NCBI GenBank assembly: GCA_034687125.1
Contig: JAQGBZ010000159.1
Span: 1-64,000 of the forward strand
From: Neelides folsomi
Taxonomy: Eukaryota > Arthropoda > Collembola > Neelipleona > Neelidae
Length of the DNA: 64,000 bases
Direction: 5' to 3'
Positions 1 to 12,983 of this stretch are shown piece after piece. Position 1 is the first letter of the stretch; each line of letters opens with the position of its first letter. The translations under genes were made by a program, and so were the position numbers. The notes beneath the pieces are model-generated. The model worked only from the letters and a program-made list of their open reading frames with translations, was not told the DNA's origin and did no database searches.

Positions 1-2145
1 TGATTTTGTAAGCTTCAACCACTTCTTTGTCGGCCTTTTCCAGCTCTTTTTTAATCGCGCTCCTCTCAACCTCTTTCTATAAACGAATTAAAAAGAAATG
101 TTTGTAAAGCTTAAATTATATTTAATTACCACGAGCAGAGTCTAAAAGTTAATACGTTATAGTACACCATACTCAATGTTTCATTTCAAAGTCAGCCAAA
201 GTCAACGGCTTACCTTTACAATCGAATGAAGTTCAGCAAGTTTGGTTGTGTTGTGATGATGTAACTTTTTGAATGCGATTTGAGTCTTTTTAATTTCTGT
301 CAAGATTTCGTCATTGGGATTTTGAATTATCAAATCATCAGAATCTTCGTCAGCAAAAAGTCCTTGGTCAAATAGCACCTGAGAATATAGAAATAATAAT
401 TAATAAGTTAACAAAATTCGTATGTAGAGAAGATATTTAAATTTTAAATAGCAAAGTAAAATAAAGACTCACATTTCTTAGTCTCGACTCGAGCGATGTG
501 TTTACATTCGCATTACTTGAACCACCGTCAAGTCCCAGAGCCCGGATCAAACCAGGTCTATTAAATGCACTTTCACCATTTTCTTCCTTTGCAGTTCCGT
601 TGTTCTGTTGATTTAAATAATTCGAGACTCGATCGTCCACAAGGGCAGCCACGAGTTTTTGTGTTAAAGGTCCACAAGTATCCCTTGTTCTTTCCATCTT
701 TTCTCGCTTGTTCTCTTCTTCTTTAAATGCTTTGCCTAGAGCAGGAATGTCGAGAAGATCTGAAGAAACTTCTTTTTGTTCTTCGAGGACTTTATCAAGA
801 GTCTTCAAATCATCTTCGCTCACCTCTCTACAATACGTTTCAGCGAATTCCCAAAATTGACTTGGAGCCTCAGCTCGGTGTAAAGCATCCCCTTCTATTA
901 ATTTAAACAAATCATAAAATTAGATAATTTAAAAATCTAGTCTTTTAAAATGTTTAATTATAAATATATACCCCATTGTAAAATAAATAGCAATGCTACT
1001 TTGTACTCCAAATACCAACTATAACTATCTAATTAACATATTTTATCTGAGTTTTCTGAGTTTATAAAATATGTTCAAAAATTAATTTGAAATCCGAATA
1101 CGGTCCAAAGCAAATGAAGTAAAGATCCATGAAATCCTCCACCTTTCCATGTTAGTTTTGAAAAAGAGCGTTCATACATTGTGCTATTATGATGTAACGC
1201 TTTTGGGATTAAAATAAAAAAATCTCAAAAATAAAAGATACCAGAACTGATGGAGTGAGTTCTATTCTGCCCAGCTCTTGCTGGCTTGTCTCCACTCCGC
1301 TTTGAATTCCCTTCGCCCTCACCTTTCAGCTTCTTTTTCGGGGGTTTGTCAACCTTACTCAGGTCTTTTCCCAAACTTCCATTCCCGAGTTTTCTTCCAG
1401 AGCTTGTGGATGGTCCAGGACTTGGCACTGAAGCAACTTGATCCCCCATCTTCAACACTGCAATAACAAATAAATTACATTATCAATTACACTATTGAAC
1501 CATACAAATTCTTTAAATTATAATGATAATGATAGAATACAATATGTACAATCTTAATTGGGTAATTTTACACTTTTATATTACCTGGATCTAGAAGATC
1601 GGGAGGGATTGGAGCAGATGGGTGCAACTGAAGAAGACTTTGCTCTCTTTGAAGAAGGCGAATCCTCACAGATAAAGATGACCAAAGGGTCTCGAGTTCA
1701 TTTTGCAATCCATCGAGATCTTCCAATGAGAGATTCTCAATTGCTTTAATGTCCGATATAAGAGTTCCCATTCTCGGAAAGGCTGACAAGTCGGTGGCAG
1801 AAAAATTTGGATGACTCGGGACCAGAGGCCCCATTATCTCTTGAACAACCTCGGGAACTTTATTCATGACAGATTCTTTGTCTTTCCCTTTTATTTCTTT
1901 CTCTGTTGGAGAAGGAGCTGAATGACTTCCATCCAATTTGGACTTCTTCAACGAAGGTCTCGATTTTATTTTTCTCTAAAAAATATAAAAGTTCGCGTTA
2001 ACTATGCAATGTTAATAAAAAATAAACTCTCTTTCTTGGTTCGTGACGAAAACGAAATGTAAAATAACGAAATGTACTTTACATATTTTGTTAAATGGTT
2101 GATGTTTATAAACTATTTTTGTAGTATTAATCAATTTACTTTCAT
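1..2145 (-). CDS. TADA3: Transcriptional adapter 3 (Ada3), SAGA/ATAC acetyltransferase subunit; 3' end cut by window edge
   Basis: Ada3 is a nuclear scaffold protein of the SAGA and ATAC histone acetyltransferase complexes, where it joins Ada2 to the GCN5-type enzyme. Exons on the minus strand are 2140-2145 (only ATG AAA, donor GTAAAT), 1585-1975, 1242-1457, 473-894, 214-378 and 1-76, giving about 425 visible residues. The family pattern is clear: an N-terminal LDGLQNELETLWSSLSVR helix, a basic Ser/Pro/Lys linker (PPKKKLKGEG), then APSQFWEF, IPALGKAF and GPLTQKLVAALVDD, then SLESRLR. The last visible exons resemble the Ada3 C-terminal helix (KADKEVVEAYK). Only the final C-terminal residues lie outside the window. 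Exon phases agree throughout. The six-base first coding exon is the least certain part; an upstream start is possible. Confidence 0.93.
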
Positions 2146-3162
2146 GACGTAGTCTGGGTCTGCGGTTTCTCAACAATGTGAATGTGAAGTCAGAACGTCG
2201 GCAGTCAGCCAGGTATTGAGTATGTGTTTCCTTCTTGAACTATATGTTTAAACAAATTAAATATTACATAATTGTCGCATTGTATCAGAGTAGATAATTG
2301 GCAATTTGTAAAAATTATAAAATCTTGAAATAGGCGAAATAATTGTGCAAGGTTTAAAAAAATAAGTAATAATTTCAATAACTTTATAAATATTACTCTC
2401 AACAAAAGATGGAAAAATTTCTACATTTTAACTTAGGCACGACCATTGAATCTTTGACATTTTTCCTTTGTTAAATCATCTTTGTCAAATAAAATTTATC
2501 AATGATGCCAATTGCCAATTATCGTCACATTGGATTGCCTTCATTAATAATTGAACAATGAATAAGAAAAAAAGAATTGAGCGATCTTACATAAATGGTT
2601 GATGTGAATCAACTAATGATGAGTTGCTAATTAAGTTAATTTGGACTTTTTGGACCTCTTTTCTTGGTTTTCTCCTAATTGAACAGTTATAATCGCAAAA
2701 TCCTTCTTCCCAAAATGTTTGGGAGGAAGGAAGTTAAGTGAAAAGAGGAGAGCCTTTTTTAGTTTCTTATTTGCATGGACAAAACAACGAATGATTTTCT
2801 TCTCGCTTTCTTTTCTCTCCCTATTCGTCTCAAAATGCCCGGGACCTTTCAGCAGACCATGAAACTCCAAGCTAGATCATCATATCGGATATCCCGTGGA
2901 CATGTGTGGGCGAAAAAAACCCGGGTTTATTAGAGGAAATGCCCGGATATTCAAAATATTTAATAAGAAAGCGCAGAACACATGAATAATAAGGCGTAAA
3001 TCTATCATAATGTAAATTATAAGACTAGACAATATTTTAATTTATATATTAGCATCAAACAATAAAACTCACTAACCGTCCTGTTCTGAGGATTTTAACA
3101 ATGTGGTAGAGTTTAGTATTAAATTAATTTTAATTCAATATTCAATTGAGATTTTGTAAATA
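2146..3162. other. Intergenic region between divergent TADA3 and the DUF229 gene
   Basis: This 1-kb stretch should hold the promoters and 5' leaders of both flanking genes, which are transcribed away from each other. It is AT-rich, with a less AT-rich patch at about 2640-2960 that includes a CCCGGG site. A 79-codon minus-strand reading frame at 2631-2870 is rich in Lys but resembles nothing I recognise and has no supporting splice context. I see no repeat or RNA gene here. Confidence 0.5.
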
Positions 3163-5766
3163 ATGAAATTGACCAACCCAGTAAAGAAAACAAGTTTTTG
3201 TTTACCAAAAGTATACCATAAGCTTTTAGTGTTGCTATTAATAATTTTGATATTATTGTACACGATTGAATATGATGGCCGTAATACGAGAAATGTTGAA
3301 TTGGACTTTAAAGGAAATTGTAAGTTGTTTCACTACTAGCTTTATAATAACTTTCACTAAATAAACCACTTTAACATTTTATAATTTAGGCTCAGAAATC
3401 TTTTTCATTACTTCGATTTTACAGATTTTAAGCGAAAAGTGTATGGGTATAAGAAAAACGAAGAAACGCCTTTCCAAATAAATACAACAGGATGTAAAAT
3501 TCCAGAATTAGAAACTCAATTCATTCCAATTACTAATTACCCTTTACACAAATGCAATCAACAATTTGCAACTTTAGAAAATGGAGTAAGTTTTATTTCT
3601 CTGATTGGGAATTCGGAATACAATAATAAAAGCAGAACAATTTTAATAAACATCTTGATGGTTTGAATATGTTTTAGATTTTAAGATTAATGGACAATCT
3701 CGATTGCTTCTATCAAGTTATTGAAAGAGGGAAAATAGACGACTCATTTATGTAAGTTTTTGATATTGAAAAGTAATCTAACAAAGATCTATGTATTGTG
3801 TAGTCTGTAGGTCTCAACTATCAACTCTACATTAAACTCATAAAAGTATTTTATACATATTGTTTATTATTTACTCTGTATTGTGCTTCTGATTTATAGT
3901 TTATCAGAAATGAGGAATCTTCAAAATGAAACAATAATAGATGCAAAGTATTTACAAGTTACATGCAAAGATTCGAAAAATAAAAAGTACATTGACTATT
4001 TTGTCAATTCAAAATTAACCCACTTGAGAAATTCTTCTAAAAGGCAAAGTGTTCCAAAGCCAAATGTTCTCATTCTTGGAATTGATTCTGTGGCAAGGCA
4101 GCATTTTCACGCTTACATGAAAAAGACTAAGAAAACTTTGAATGAACTCAATTTTGTTGAGTATTACGGATATAATAAAGGTAAGTCTCTTACAAGCTTC
4201 TTTACAACATCCACTAACAATAAGCATAAACATTTATGTGTCAGTGTATTAAATTATTGCAATATTACCTATTATCAATCATACTCGAGTATTTGAATGA
4301 CTAATTTGATCTTTAATGTATTTGAATAGTTGGAGAAAATACTCTTCCAAATATGATGGTGAATTGACAATTAATGTTTTATGCATGCTTATTGTATTAA
4401 TTAAACATTAATTTGTATTTGAACAAGTCAACTGAAGTAATTGTTTTCTTTTTATTATAGGCTTTACTTACTGGAAGAAACGATTCTTGTGACTTCAAAG
4501 TTGATCTTGACTCTTGTAAATTCCTTTGGAAAGAATTGAGTTCTGATTATGAGACTGGGCTTCTCGAAGATGCTCCAAATCTTGCCACGTTCAATTATAA
4601 AAAATATGGTTTTCATACCCAGCCAACGAGCATTTACATACGACCATTAATGCTCAAAGCAAATTCATTTTATCCTCATGTAATGTTATACCACTTTATA
4701 TGCGAAAATCTATTATATTAAACATTGCTACATTTCTTTATATTATGTCAATTCATTTCAAATATTATAGGAGCCGATCTTTCCTTGTGTTGGGTCTCGG
4801 AACACTGCAGTATTCATTCTGGATACATTACTCGACTTTGCAAGAGTGAAAGTTAAACCGTTCTTTGTACACACTTGGATTACAGGATTGGCACATGAGA
4901 ATTTAGAACGACTTGGAAGTTCAGACATTTTGTTCCACAATTTCTTCCATGCACTCCATAACGAAAGTATTTTAGATAACACAATCGTTATTTTCCTCTC
5001 TGACCATGGATATCGATATGGACCAACAAGAAAGTCTTTCAATGGCTATTTCAATGAAAAACTCCCCTTTCTCTTTATTCGCATTCCCGACAAGTTTTTT
5101 AACACTAAAGAAAGTAAACGTTTCCAATTAAACTCGAGGTATGACCAGAGTAATTATTTTATGATTCAATATGAGAAAAAATATATTATATCGATTATCA
5201 TTAATCATTACATTTCAATGTGTTGAATTCACAGAAAGCTTACAACTCCGTATGATCTTCATGAAACATTGAGAGAACTTCTCGAGAACGGCCAAGGATT
5301 GGAAAAGCTAAAGGCCAAAAGAACTGATTTCGGAATTTCATTCTTAAAAGAAATCCCAGGTGAAAGAACTTGTGAGGATGCAGGTATATCTGATATTTTT
5401 TGCTCTTGCACTCCTCTCACACATTTGACTCCTTCGGAAAAGAAGTTAATGAAGAGAGCAGGGGAAAGAGCAGTAGAGAGCATCAATGCAAACCTTCCTG
5501 GAAAATGCAAAAAGTTCATTCTTTCAAAAGTCATAGGTTCTGCAAAGAAGTCCAGGGACGAGTTTGTAATTGGCTTTGAAGTTAAACCTGGTCTTTATGA
5601 ATTTGAAGCAACTGTGAGACTCACAAGCGAAGGAGATTTTAAAGTCGGAGAAAAAATCCTTCGCATTAGCCCTATTTTGAGACGAAGGACTTATTGTACG
5701 ACAGACTTCTTCTTGGAGTTATTTTGCTATTGTGACTTGTTTGGATTCCTCACCTTATGGCATTAA
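3163..5766 (+). CDS. DUF229 family membrane-anchored protein with an alkaline-phosphatase/sulfatase-like fold
   Basis: This is a 606-residue member of the DUF229 family (PF02995), which is expanded in arthropods and nematodes and has no firmly assigned substrate. Exons are 3163-3319, 3425-3585, 3678-3751, 3900-4180, 4330-4358, 4461-4679, 4771-5138 and 5235-5766. A hydrophobic stretch at residues 21-32 (KLLVLLLIILILL) predicts a type II membrane anchor, with the rest lumenal or extracellular. Family landmarks are NVLILGIDSVARQHF (the metal-site Asp and nearby Ser), GENTLPNMMALLTGRND, FFVHTWITGLAHENLERLG and the SDHGYRYG motif, which in alkaline-phosphatase-superfamily enzymes supplies metal ligands. 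The SDHG and GIDS motifs are intact, so catalytic activity is plausible. The C-terminus is Cys-rich (FCSC, CYC). The very short fifth exon (29 bp) is supported by phase and by the conserved NKVGENT junction. Confidence 0.93.
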
Positions 5767-6530
5767 TTAATTACAAACTGATTAATTCGGTTGAGTGTAC
5801 AAATTATTGTAATTGACTGTGACAGCGGAACAGACTTATAAATATAAAATTATTCACCAAGCAGTATTCCCCATCTAGATTTTCTAGTTATTTAAAATGT
5901 CAAATCAAGTCATCGATATTACCTATTACATTAACAATAAGTACATGGATGATAAAATTAAAATGATAAATGATATATTGATAACTAAATTATAAATATT
6001 TGTTATAATTTTTGAATTTGTGATATACGTTTATGCTACCGATTATAAATGTTAATGAGATCTTTGATTAAAAATTAATGTCATGCTATGCAAATTAATT
6101 CAACATTATTGTTAAACACGTTATTTACGAAATCCATCAACTTTTTTTTATTCATAATTCAATTAAAATTCCATAAATTTTTTAACGCATGTACATCATA
6201 AAAATGGCCGTTAAAAGTTAAAAATACTGATCAAATTCAAAAGTAATTATTTTGTATTGCAATATCAGAAAAAACGTTAAAGTATTTGAATGGGTAAAAT
6301 GAGAAATACATTTTTCCCCAAGTGGAGTCAACCCTAAACTCTGAATTGATCGAGGCATATGGAAGAATCCTTAAAGGTGTGCGCTCATTCTGTGAAGCCT
6401 CTCATTGGTCTTTCGGCCGAGACTTCCATTGAAGGCATGCCGTGCTCGCTGTGTCGGCTCTGAGACCCTGCTCTTTTAATTTAGATTAAACTTCAAAAGC
6501 TATTTATTCAGACTATTTAAGCGTCGAGGC
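5767..6530. other. Intergenic region: DUF229 3' flank and RpS15A promoter
   Basis: The first 500 bp is very AT-rich with no reading frame of interest. From about 6330 base composition rises (for example around 6400-6470), as expected for the proximal promoter of a highly expressed ribosomal-protein gene. I see no TATA box at the expected distance that I would defend, which is usual for this class of gene. Confidence 0.5.
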
Positions 6531-6544
6531 CCTTCCCCCTTAAG
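6529..6544 (+). promoter_or_regulatory. Probable RpS15A transcription start with TOP-like pyrimidine tract and noncoding first exon
   Basis: A pyrimidine run (CCCTTCCCCCTT) sits directly before a good splice donor (AAG then GTTAGT at 6545). Ribosomal-protein mRNAs characteristically start with a C inside such a tract (the 5' TOP motif that couples translation to TOR signalling). Splicing from 6544 to 6740 would leave a leader of about 20 nucleotides before the ATG at 6746, a typical length for this class. The exact start base is inferred, not seen. Confidence 0.5.
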
Positions 6545-6697
6545 GTTAGTTATACTTTCCGTTATGTTTAATTACAATTACTTTTCAATAAGTATTTTCT
6601 TTCCAAATGGCCATCTGGATCTAGTACATTCATCCGTACATTGCTCTGTATGCCAAGCGTGAATAGACCTCACCGCCTTTTAAATATTCCTAATTAA

Positions 6698-7473
<776 letters not shown>

Positions 7474-8297
7474 GTACCGTCTTGTAACGAATGCGAATCA
7501 ATTGCATTGCAGTTATGAGGCAAGGTATTTGTAATAAAACGAGAAAATAATATTACGCTAATGGCTATCATTTATTTCATTTTAAAGCATCTTGTAGTAC
7601 CAAACATTCCATTATTTAGATATTTGATTTTACAATCAACATCACATTTTATTATATATTACAAAAACATTGTTTAAGAACTATTATATAATGCATTATT
7701 AATATAAATACTAAAGTTCATCAGACAATAAATTGTATTTTGATCATTATTTTCCTACATGAAGGAAATATCAGTTTAGAATAATAAAATTCCATTTATC
7801 GTTAGTTAATAATGAATATCTTGAATTATTAGCAGATCAAGATAGGAAATAAGCATTAATACTCGAAGAAAAATCTTTTCTTAAAACTAGGTGTTCGTTA
7901 TTGTTCGATTAACATTCGAAAATGGTTTACAGTTATGTTCTTACTAGGAAGGGGAACTGATGCTGACTGTTAAGTGGGATAACATTATTAGTAAAAAAAT
8001 TATCTCGACTTATTATTGGTAAGGTTAAGTATGATAAACATTAAAATGATTATCAGTCACTAATACTAAACAGTTGATCGATTAACTTAAACAAATGAGG
8101 TAATTTAAATTAAAAAATTAAATATCTAAGTTTATTTAAAGATGTCAAAATACTAACACTGACAATGAGAGAACATAATATATTAGGTATATAATGGTTT
8201 TATATTTAAGCACTTTTACTTATAAGCTACACTTGTTTTATTATTTTTAATCCTTAGGATGGTTAAATAGTAAAAGTGTAATGAATAAATCTTGAAA
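7474..8297. other. Intergenic region between convergent RpS15A and CYLD
   Basis: This holds the two 3' UTRs facing each other. An AATAAA lies shortly after the RpS15A stop (TGTAATAAAACG near 7530), a likely polyadenylation signal. The rest is AT-rich and I see no reading frame, repeat or RNA gene in it. Confidence 0.5.
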
Positions 8298-11287
8298 TTA
8301 GGCGTACATGTACGCCTGAGGAGAGTAGTAAAGACAAATATAAGGATCAGAAAGTAGGCGTCTGAGGTCAGGGCTCACACTATCAAGATATTTCTTATCT
8401 AACTTGTCAGAAGAGTGTTCGAGTTGGTCCAACCAATGCCCCATTTTTGGCAGCAGTTTCACCTGAAAGTAAAAAGTTGATCAGTTACAGATATGATTCA
8501 CTAGATTCATGTTATTTTTTATAAAGACATTTTAATATTGATAATTATGATAATAATCCAACCTGAGGTATATTGTGCCCAGTTCCATTTGAATTTTCGA
8601 CTCGATCAGCCATTGAGTCAAAGAAAACCCATGGAGCAGTGCGGTAAGTTCCAGTCTTGACAAAGCTGTAAATAATATGCAAGTTAGTTAAGGACCGATA
8701 AATTAAATATTTTAATCCAAGATAAAATTTGACTAAAAAAGATAATAAAATGTAAAATAATATAAATGAAAGTTACCTGACAAAATGACTGCTTTCAATG
8801 CAAATGACTGCGAAGAGATCTAATTTAACTCTCGGAATTGATTTGAAAGGAACGGATGGGACAGGATTTCTATTGAAGGATGGATTCGGGTCAAATTCAT
8901 TTCTAGTTCTAAATGGATCTAATTGTGGGAAGGAATTTGCCGGGTTGAAGGAATATTTAATATCGGTGAAGGAGTTCTTGTGCCAATTTCGTTCCTTTCG
9001 CTGATGGGTTTTACTGATGCACACTGAGCAAAAAGCTGTTGACTCCGCTCCTGAAGAAGTTGAACCTCCGATCTTTGAGCTTCCTCCAGTGGTGAAGCAA
9101 CCATAGCATTTCGGACACTCATGAGTTGCCAAACCGCCACAAATAATACATGTTCGAGGTGCTATAAAAGATTAGTCCACACAATTAAAGATCTTATCAC
9201 ATACTATCCGATGAATCAAAAGATTGACAAGTAAACCATTGCTATCTTATTAATGAGGTCAATGTATTTATTGAGTTTTCTCACTGTTTTCGATGAGGTC
9301 AGTGATATCAATAGTGAGATTGGGCAGAATCCCATCAAACATTTTAAATTTATTCCCTGAGCGTGGCATTTGGAGAATGAGAGCTGGAGCAGGGACGGCT
9401 TTCAGCTTCAAATCTTGCATGATGAGACTTTGTTCGAAGAGATGTTGAATCGAAGGGACTTGAATTTTATCATTCTCTGCTCTGGGTTGAACCAATACTT
9501 GGTGAAAGTAATCGGATTCTCCGGAAGACAATGAAAGGAATTCTTGTAAATTCATTACATTGCTGAATAGAATTTGTAGAAATTCTTGCGGATCTATAAA
9601 ATTCAATGATTACCATTAATTTTTATACTTAATTAATCTTGGGAATTCCCCATTTACTGTGATACATTCTAAATGAGAATATTTTTATTGACTAATGGTG
9701 CTCCAATTAAATCCTATTTATATTTATGACTATTTTATTTTTAAAGGAAGTAATTTATAAAATTACCCATTTCTTCAGATATCAATTTGTCATCTAAATG
9801 TTTAAGTGATTCCCTAAGTTTCATCACATTGTCAGCCGGAGTGAATTGGTCCTTTCTCAATGGACTCACAATTAAATCCCTCATAATGTATTGAACACGC
9901 TTAGCGAGATCCTCGTCAAAAGGCTCGTTGTTATTCTTCCTCTGCAGTGCTGTGAGAAGGATCGTGTCGAAGACGCCAGAAAAGGAAAACATTGAGAAAA
10001 GCGTCGCATCTAGATAGCAAGAGTTTCGATGACCCTGAATGCCCTTCATACGCCCTAAAAAATAAAAAGAGAATTGAAACATCAATACCATGAAATTAGT
10101 CCATAAAATGGCGTAAAAGGGAGTCAAATCCCAAGATGAGAGCGAGAGATAAATTAAATAAAAATACCATCAATCTGATTCAACTCTTCTTCCTTGAGTG
10201 GTGGGTAGATGATGTGCATTAAAGGCATTGTTGTATTATTATCACGCGTCCTTGAGTCTTGTATTTCCTTTGAATCAGTCTTGATAGGACTCTTGTGATA
10301 CGGACCCTGGTCGACGTATCCAGGTGTAAGAAAACCTTGGTTCTCGTCTCCACCTCGATAGGTTTTGGGTGAATTGGGTCCAAAGCTCCCGGCACTGCTG
10401 GGACTCGGACTCGGACTCGCAGTTCCCAAACTCCCTCCAAAGCTCGATTGAGGAAAAGGCCCGACGGAGTTGAAGTAATCCTCTTCGAGAATGAGTCCAA
10501 CTACGGCCACGAGCCCTCCGTGGTTAAAATCACAAGGGAATAATTGTTTATTTTTGTAGTACCCGGACCCGAGACCAAGTCGTCGATCCTAAATAATTAA
10601 AAAATAATGTCAAATAACAAGAATTATAGTGATGGTAGACAAAATATTAATTAATCGAGCAATTACTAGACTTACAAATTCAATTCCTGCAATATCCTCC
10701 TCTTCGATAACTCCAAGCCACTTCACTACACCGGCTTCGTTGGTGTCCGGTGCTTCGCGAAGCCAAACAATCCTATCCCCGACTTTGAGTTCTCCTATAC
10801 ATAAGCAAAACGATTTTATGAGCAATATATACGACAAGAACTACAAATTAATTTTACGTTATTAAAAAGTATTTTAAATAATTAATATTGATTCAAATAA
10901 TGTTTATAATAATTTCAACCAATAATTTATCTCAATAATTATCTCGTTTCAAACATCATTTATATTATCTAATTTAAACCTATCAAAATCTCCAATCGCG
11001 AATTCTTAATAAATAGATCAATAAAGAGTACAACACGGTAATAATGAAAATTGATAAAAATTAAATAAACTATGTAATATATAAAACAAATTAACAGATA
11101 TATTAAAAATAATCCAAGTTGTGCTCTAAGCAATTTAACCATTTTTCTGCTTCGAGAAAAATGACAAAAGCAATCCCATTCTTCCAAAGGCTATCCGTTT
11201 GACTTTGGATCCAAAAGTTTTCACTGTTGTAAACACTTCTTCGTCAGATCGCTTTCTTTTCAAAAATTTCTTCAGTGGCGAAAACAT
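8298..11287 (-). CDS. CYLD: Ubiquitin carboxyl-terminal hydrolase CYLD (deubiquitinase), proximal-start form
   Basis: CYLD removes Lys63- and Met1-linked ubiquitin chains and damps NF-kB/IMD and JNK signalling. Exons are 11140-11287, 10676-10794, 10168-10588, 9767-10054, 9285-9593, 8777-9161, 8563-8665 and 8298-8462, giving 645 residues. One CAP-Gly domain (about 51-120: LKVGDRIVWLREAP through FNHGGLVAV) precedes a Ser/Pro/Gly linker. The USP domain opens at IQGHRNSCYLDATLF with the catalytic Cys near 242, has the catalytic His near 554 (ESSHFVSFV) and the FFDSMADR motif after it. The inserted B-box zinc module (CIICGGLATHECPKC, later FCSVC and CYLD-type His) is present. Human CYLD has three CAP-Gly domains and 956 residues; the single-CAP-Gly short form is closer to the insect type. 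A second in-phase first exon lies at 11691-11874. Confidence 0.95.
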
Positions 11288-11690
11288 TGCAAAACAACGT
11301 CTAAACTATCTAAAGGTCTAGATAAAAAGGCGGGTAGAAAAGAAACGTCTTTCTGCTCGTCCTCGTCTCAATTCCTCAATCAATCCCAAGCTCTCACGTT
11401 CAACAATCTTTCCAAATTGTCTCTCACTAAATTACATGTATGAATTCTTGAATTGTAACCTTTGATCTGCATAAGCCTTTACGATATTATAATATTATGT
11501 ATTTTAGGATAAGGACAATAACAATGATACTTTTGAATAGTTGAGGAATTATTTATCTTAACAGAGTGATTTAAATTTCATTTTTGAGTAAACGTCGTGT
11601 TGGACTCTTTATCGATCAGTAATTATATAGCTAATATTCCAAGAATTAACATTTTCTTAAATAGGAAATTATCATAGAAAGTAAAATCAC

Positions 11691-11874
11691 CAAGTGAAGG
11701 AGTCTGAAAGTATGGAGGCGAATTCGTCTCAAAGTTTTGGATTTGACCACCATTAGTGTAAAAATAAGATTTATTTAAATCATGTGGCCTTTCTTGTGGC
11801 CGAAGCTCTTTAGGGAATCTTCGATCCCTTCGTTTCCCTCCAGAAGAACATGAGAAAAAGATTTTTTTAAACAT
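11691..11874 (-). CDS. CYLD: Possible alternative first exon of CYLD (distal start)
   Basis: A 61-codon open stretch begins with ATG at 11874 and ends at a donor (CACTTG then GTGATT) in phase 1, the same phase as the proximal first exon at 11140-11287. Joined to the shared exon at 10794 it reads in frame as PSLGELKVGDRIVWL and gives a 657-residue protein. Its N-terminus (MFKKIFFSCSSGGKRRDRRF) is basic and Ser-rich, and like the proximal form it starts with Met-Phe. The donor is weak, so this is inferred rather than certain. It would imply two CYLD promoters about 0.5 kb apart. Confidence 0.5.
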
Positions 11875-12760
11875 TTTCCCTGTTTTTTAATGACAAGAAA
11901 ATCTCCATATTTCCGTCCGTTCACTCGTCATTTTCACTAGTTACCAACTCCAACCACTTTATCTCGAGGCTCTTAATCTCAAGTAGAGAGCTCAACTAAT
12001 TAAAAACTCACGACACGTTTATTGGTATACACAAATATTCGCGATTTTTTCTTATTAGAATATTCATCAACTTTTGGTTCTTGACTAATCACCGATGACT
12101 CGTCTATTACGATTTGCGAAAGTATTTCGTACTATATGCTAAATATATAAATTACATATAATAAAAATGTTTATGATTTCACTTTGAAAATTTCCTTTAC
12201 ACTTCCTATATAGGTAATAACTATTATAATGCCATGTTCAGTCAGTCAAAGTAAACACATGAAGCACAAAAATGCAATTCAATATTTAGCTCTTGCGTAT
12301 TGACGTAATTTGACGCGTTTTGGAATCGGCGTTAACGAAAAGGTCTTAACGAGACGAATGTCAATAAATGCCACAAAAGGGACGTCGTTCGACACGTAAT
12401 AAATGTTCTCAATCAATTTGACTAGACGTTTAAGCTCTAATAAAATTTGCAAAAGTAACTTGGTACAACTGAGGCAAATTGAGAGTTGAATCCCAAGGTA
12501 GAGAGTTGGGAAAGAAGGGTCCGTAAATTGTCTAATCGACGGACTTTACATTACACAAATAAATCAATTTGGCTCCACCACCAACACAAATACTTTTCCC
12601 AAAGTCAGGGGGAGAACCGGAGAACACACCATGTGTAGAGTAGGATGAAAAGGTAATAATAAGGGCTATGATGAAAAATGAATCGATTGATAGATTAGCC
12701 CTTTATCGCTGGTAACCTTCGAAAAGAATACACAGGGGCATGGGATAAAATATAAACTCT

Positions 12761-12788
12761 TGTGTGTGTGTGTGTGTGTGTGTATGTG
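12761..12788. repeat. (TG)n microsatellite
   Basis: About eleven uninterrupted TG units followed by an imperfect TATGTG tail. Confidence 0.95.
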
Positions 12789-12934
12789 ATAAGGGAAACG
12801 CTAACAGTGAGTCACGGCTATCAATATACCACACGAGGTTGAATAACCAAATCCACTCTACTGTGCTGGTGAGAAACGGGTAAATGTCGGGGAGAAGTTT
12901 GAATGTCTCGGAAGGAGTCCGCTTTTAAGGAGAA

Positions 12935-12983
12935 CCTCCATCCTGAGACTGATCATCATCATCAGGATGATGATGATGGAGGG
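12935..12983. repeat. Trinucleotide inverted repeat able to form a hairpin
   Basis: CTCCATC plus (ATC)n runs into AGG and then (GAT)n plus GGAG, so the two arms are complementary apart from a short asymmetric bulge in the left arm. On the plus strand the ATC run switches to GAT at the loop. Confidence 0.8.

Noticed and set aside
2631-2870. 79-codon minus-strand frame between TADA3 and the DUF229 gene
   Set aside because: Lys-rich, no recognisable motif, no splice partner, and the plus strand is a likely promoter or leader. Chance frame.
7890-7930. GTTCGATTAACATTCGAA as part of a tRNA gene
   Set aside because: It looks like a T-arm only superficially. No acceptor stem, D-arm or anticodon arm can be drawn around it. 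No tRNA was found in the window.
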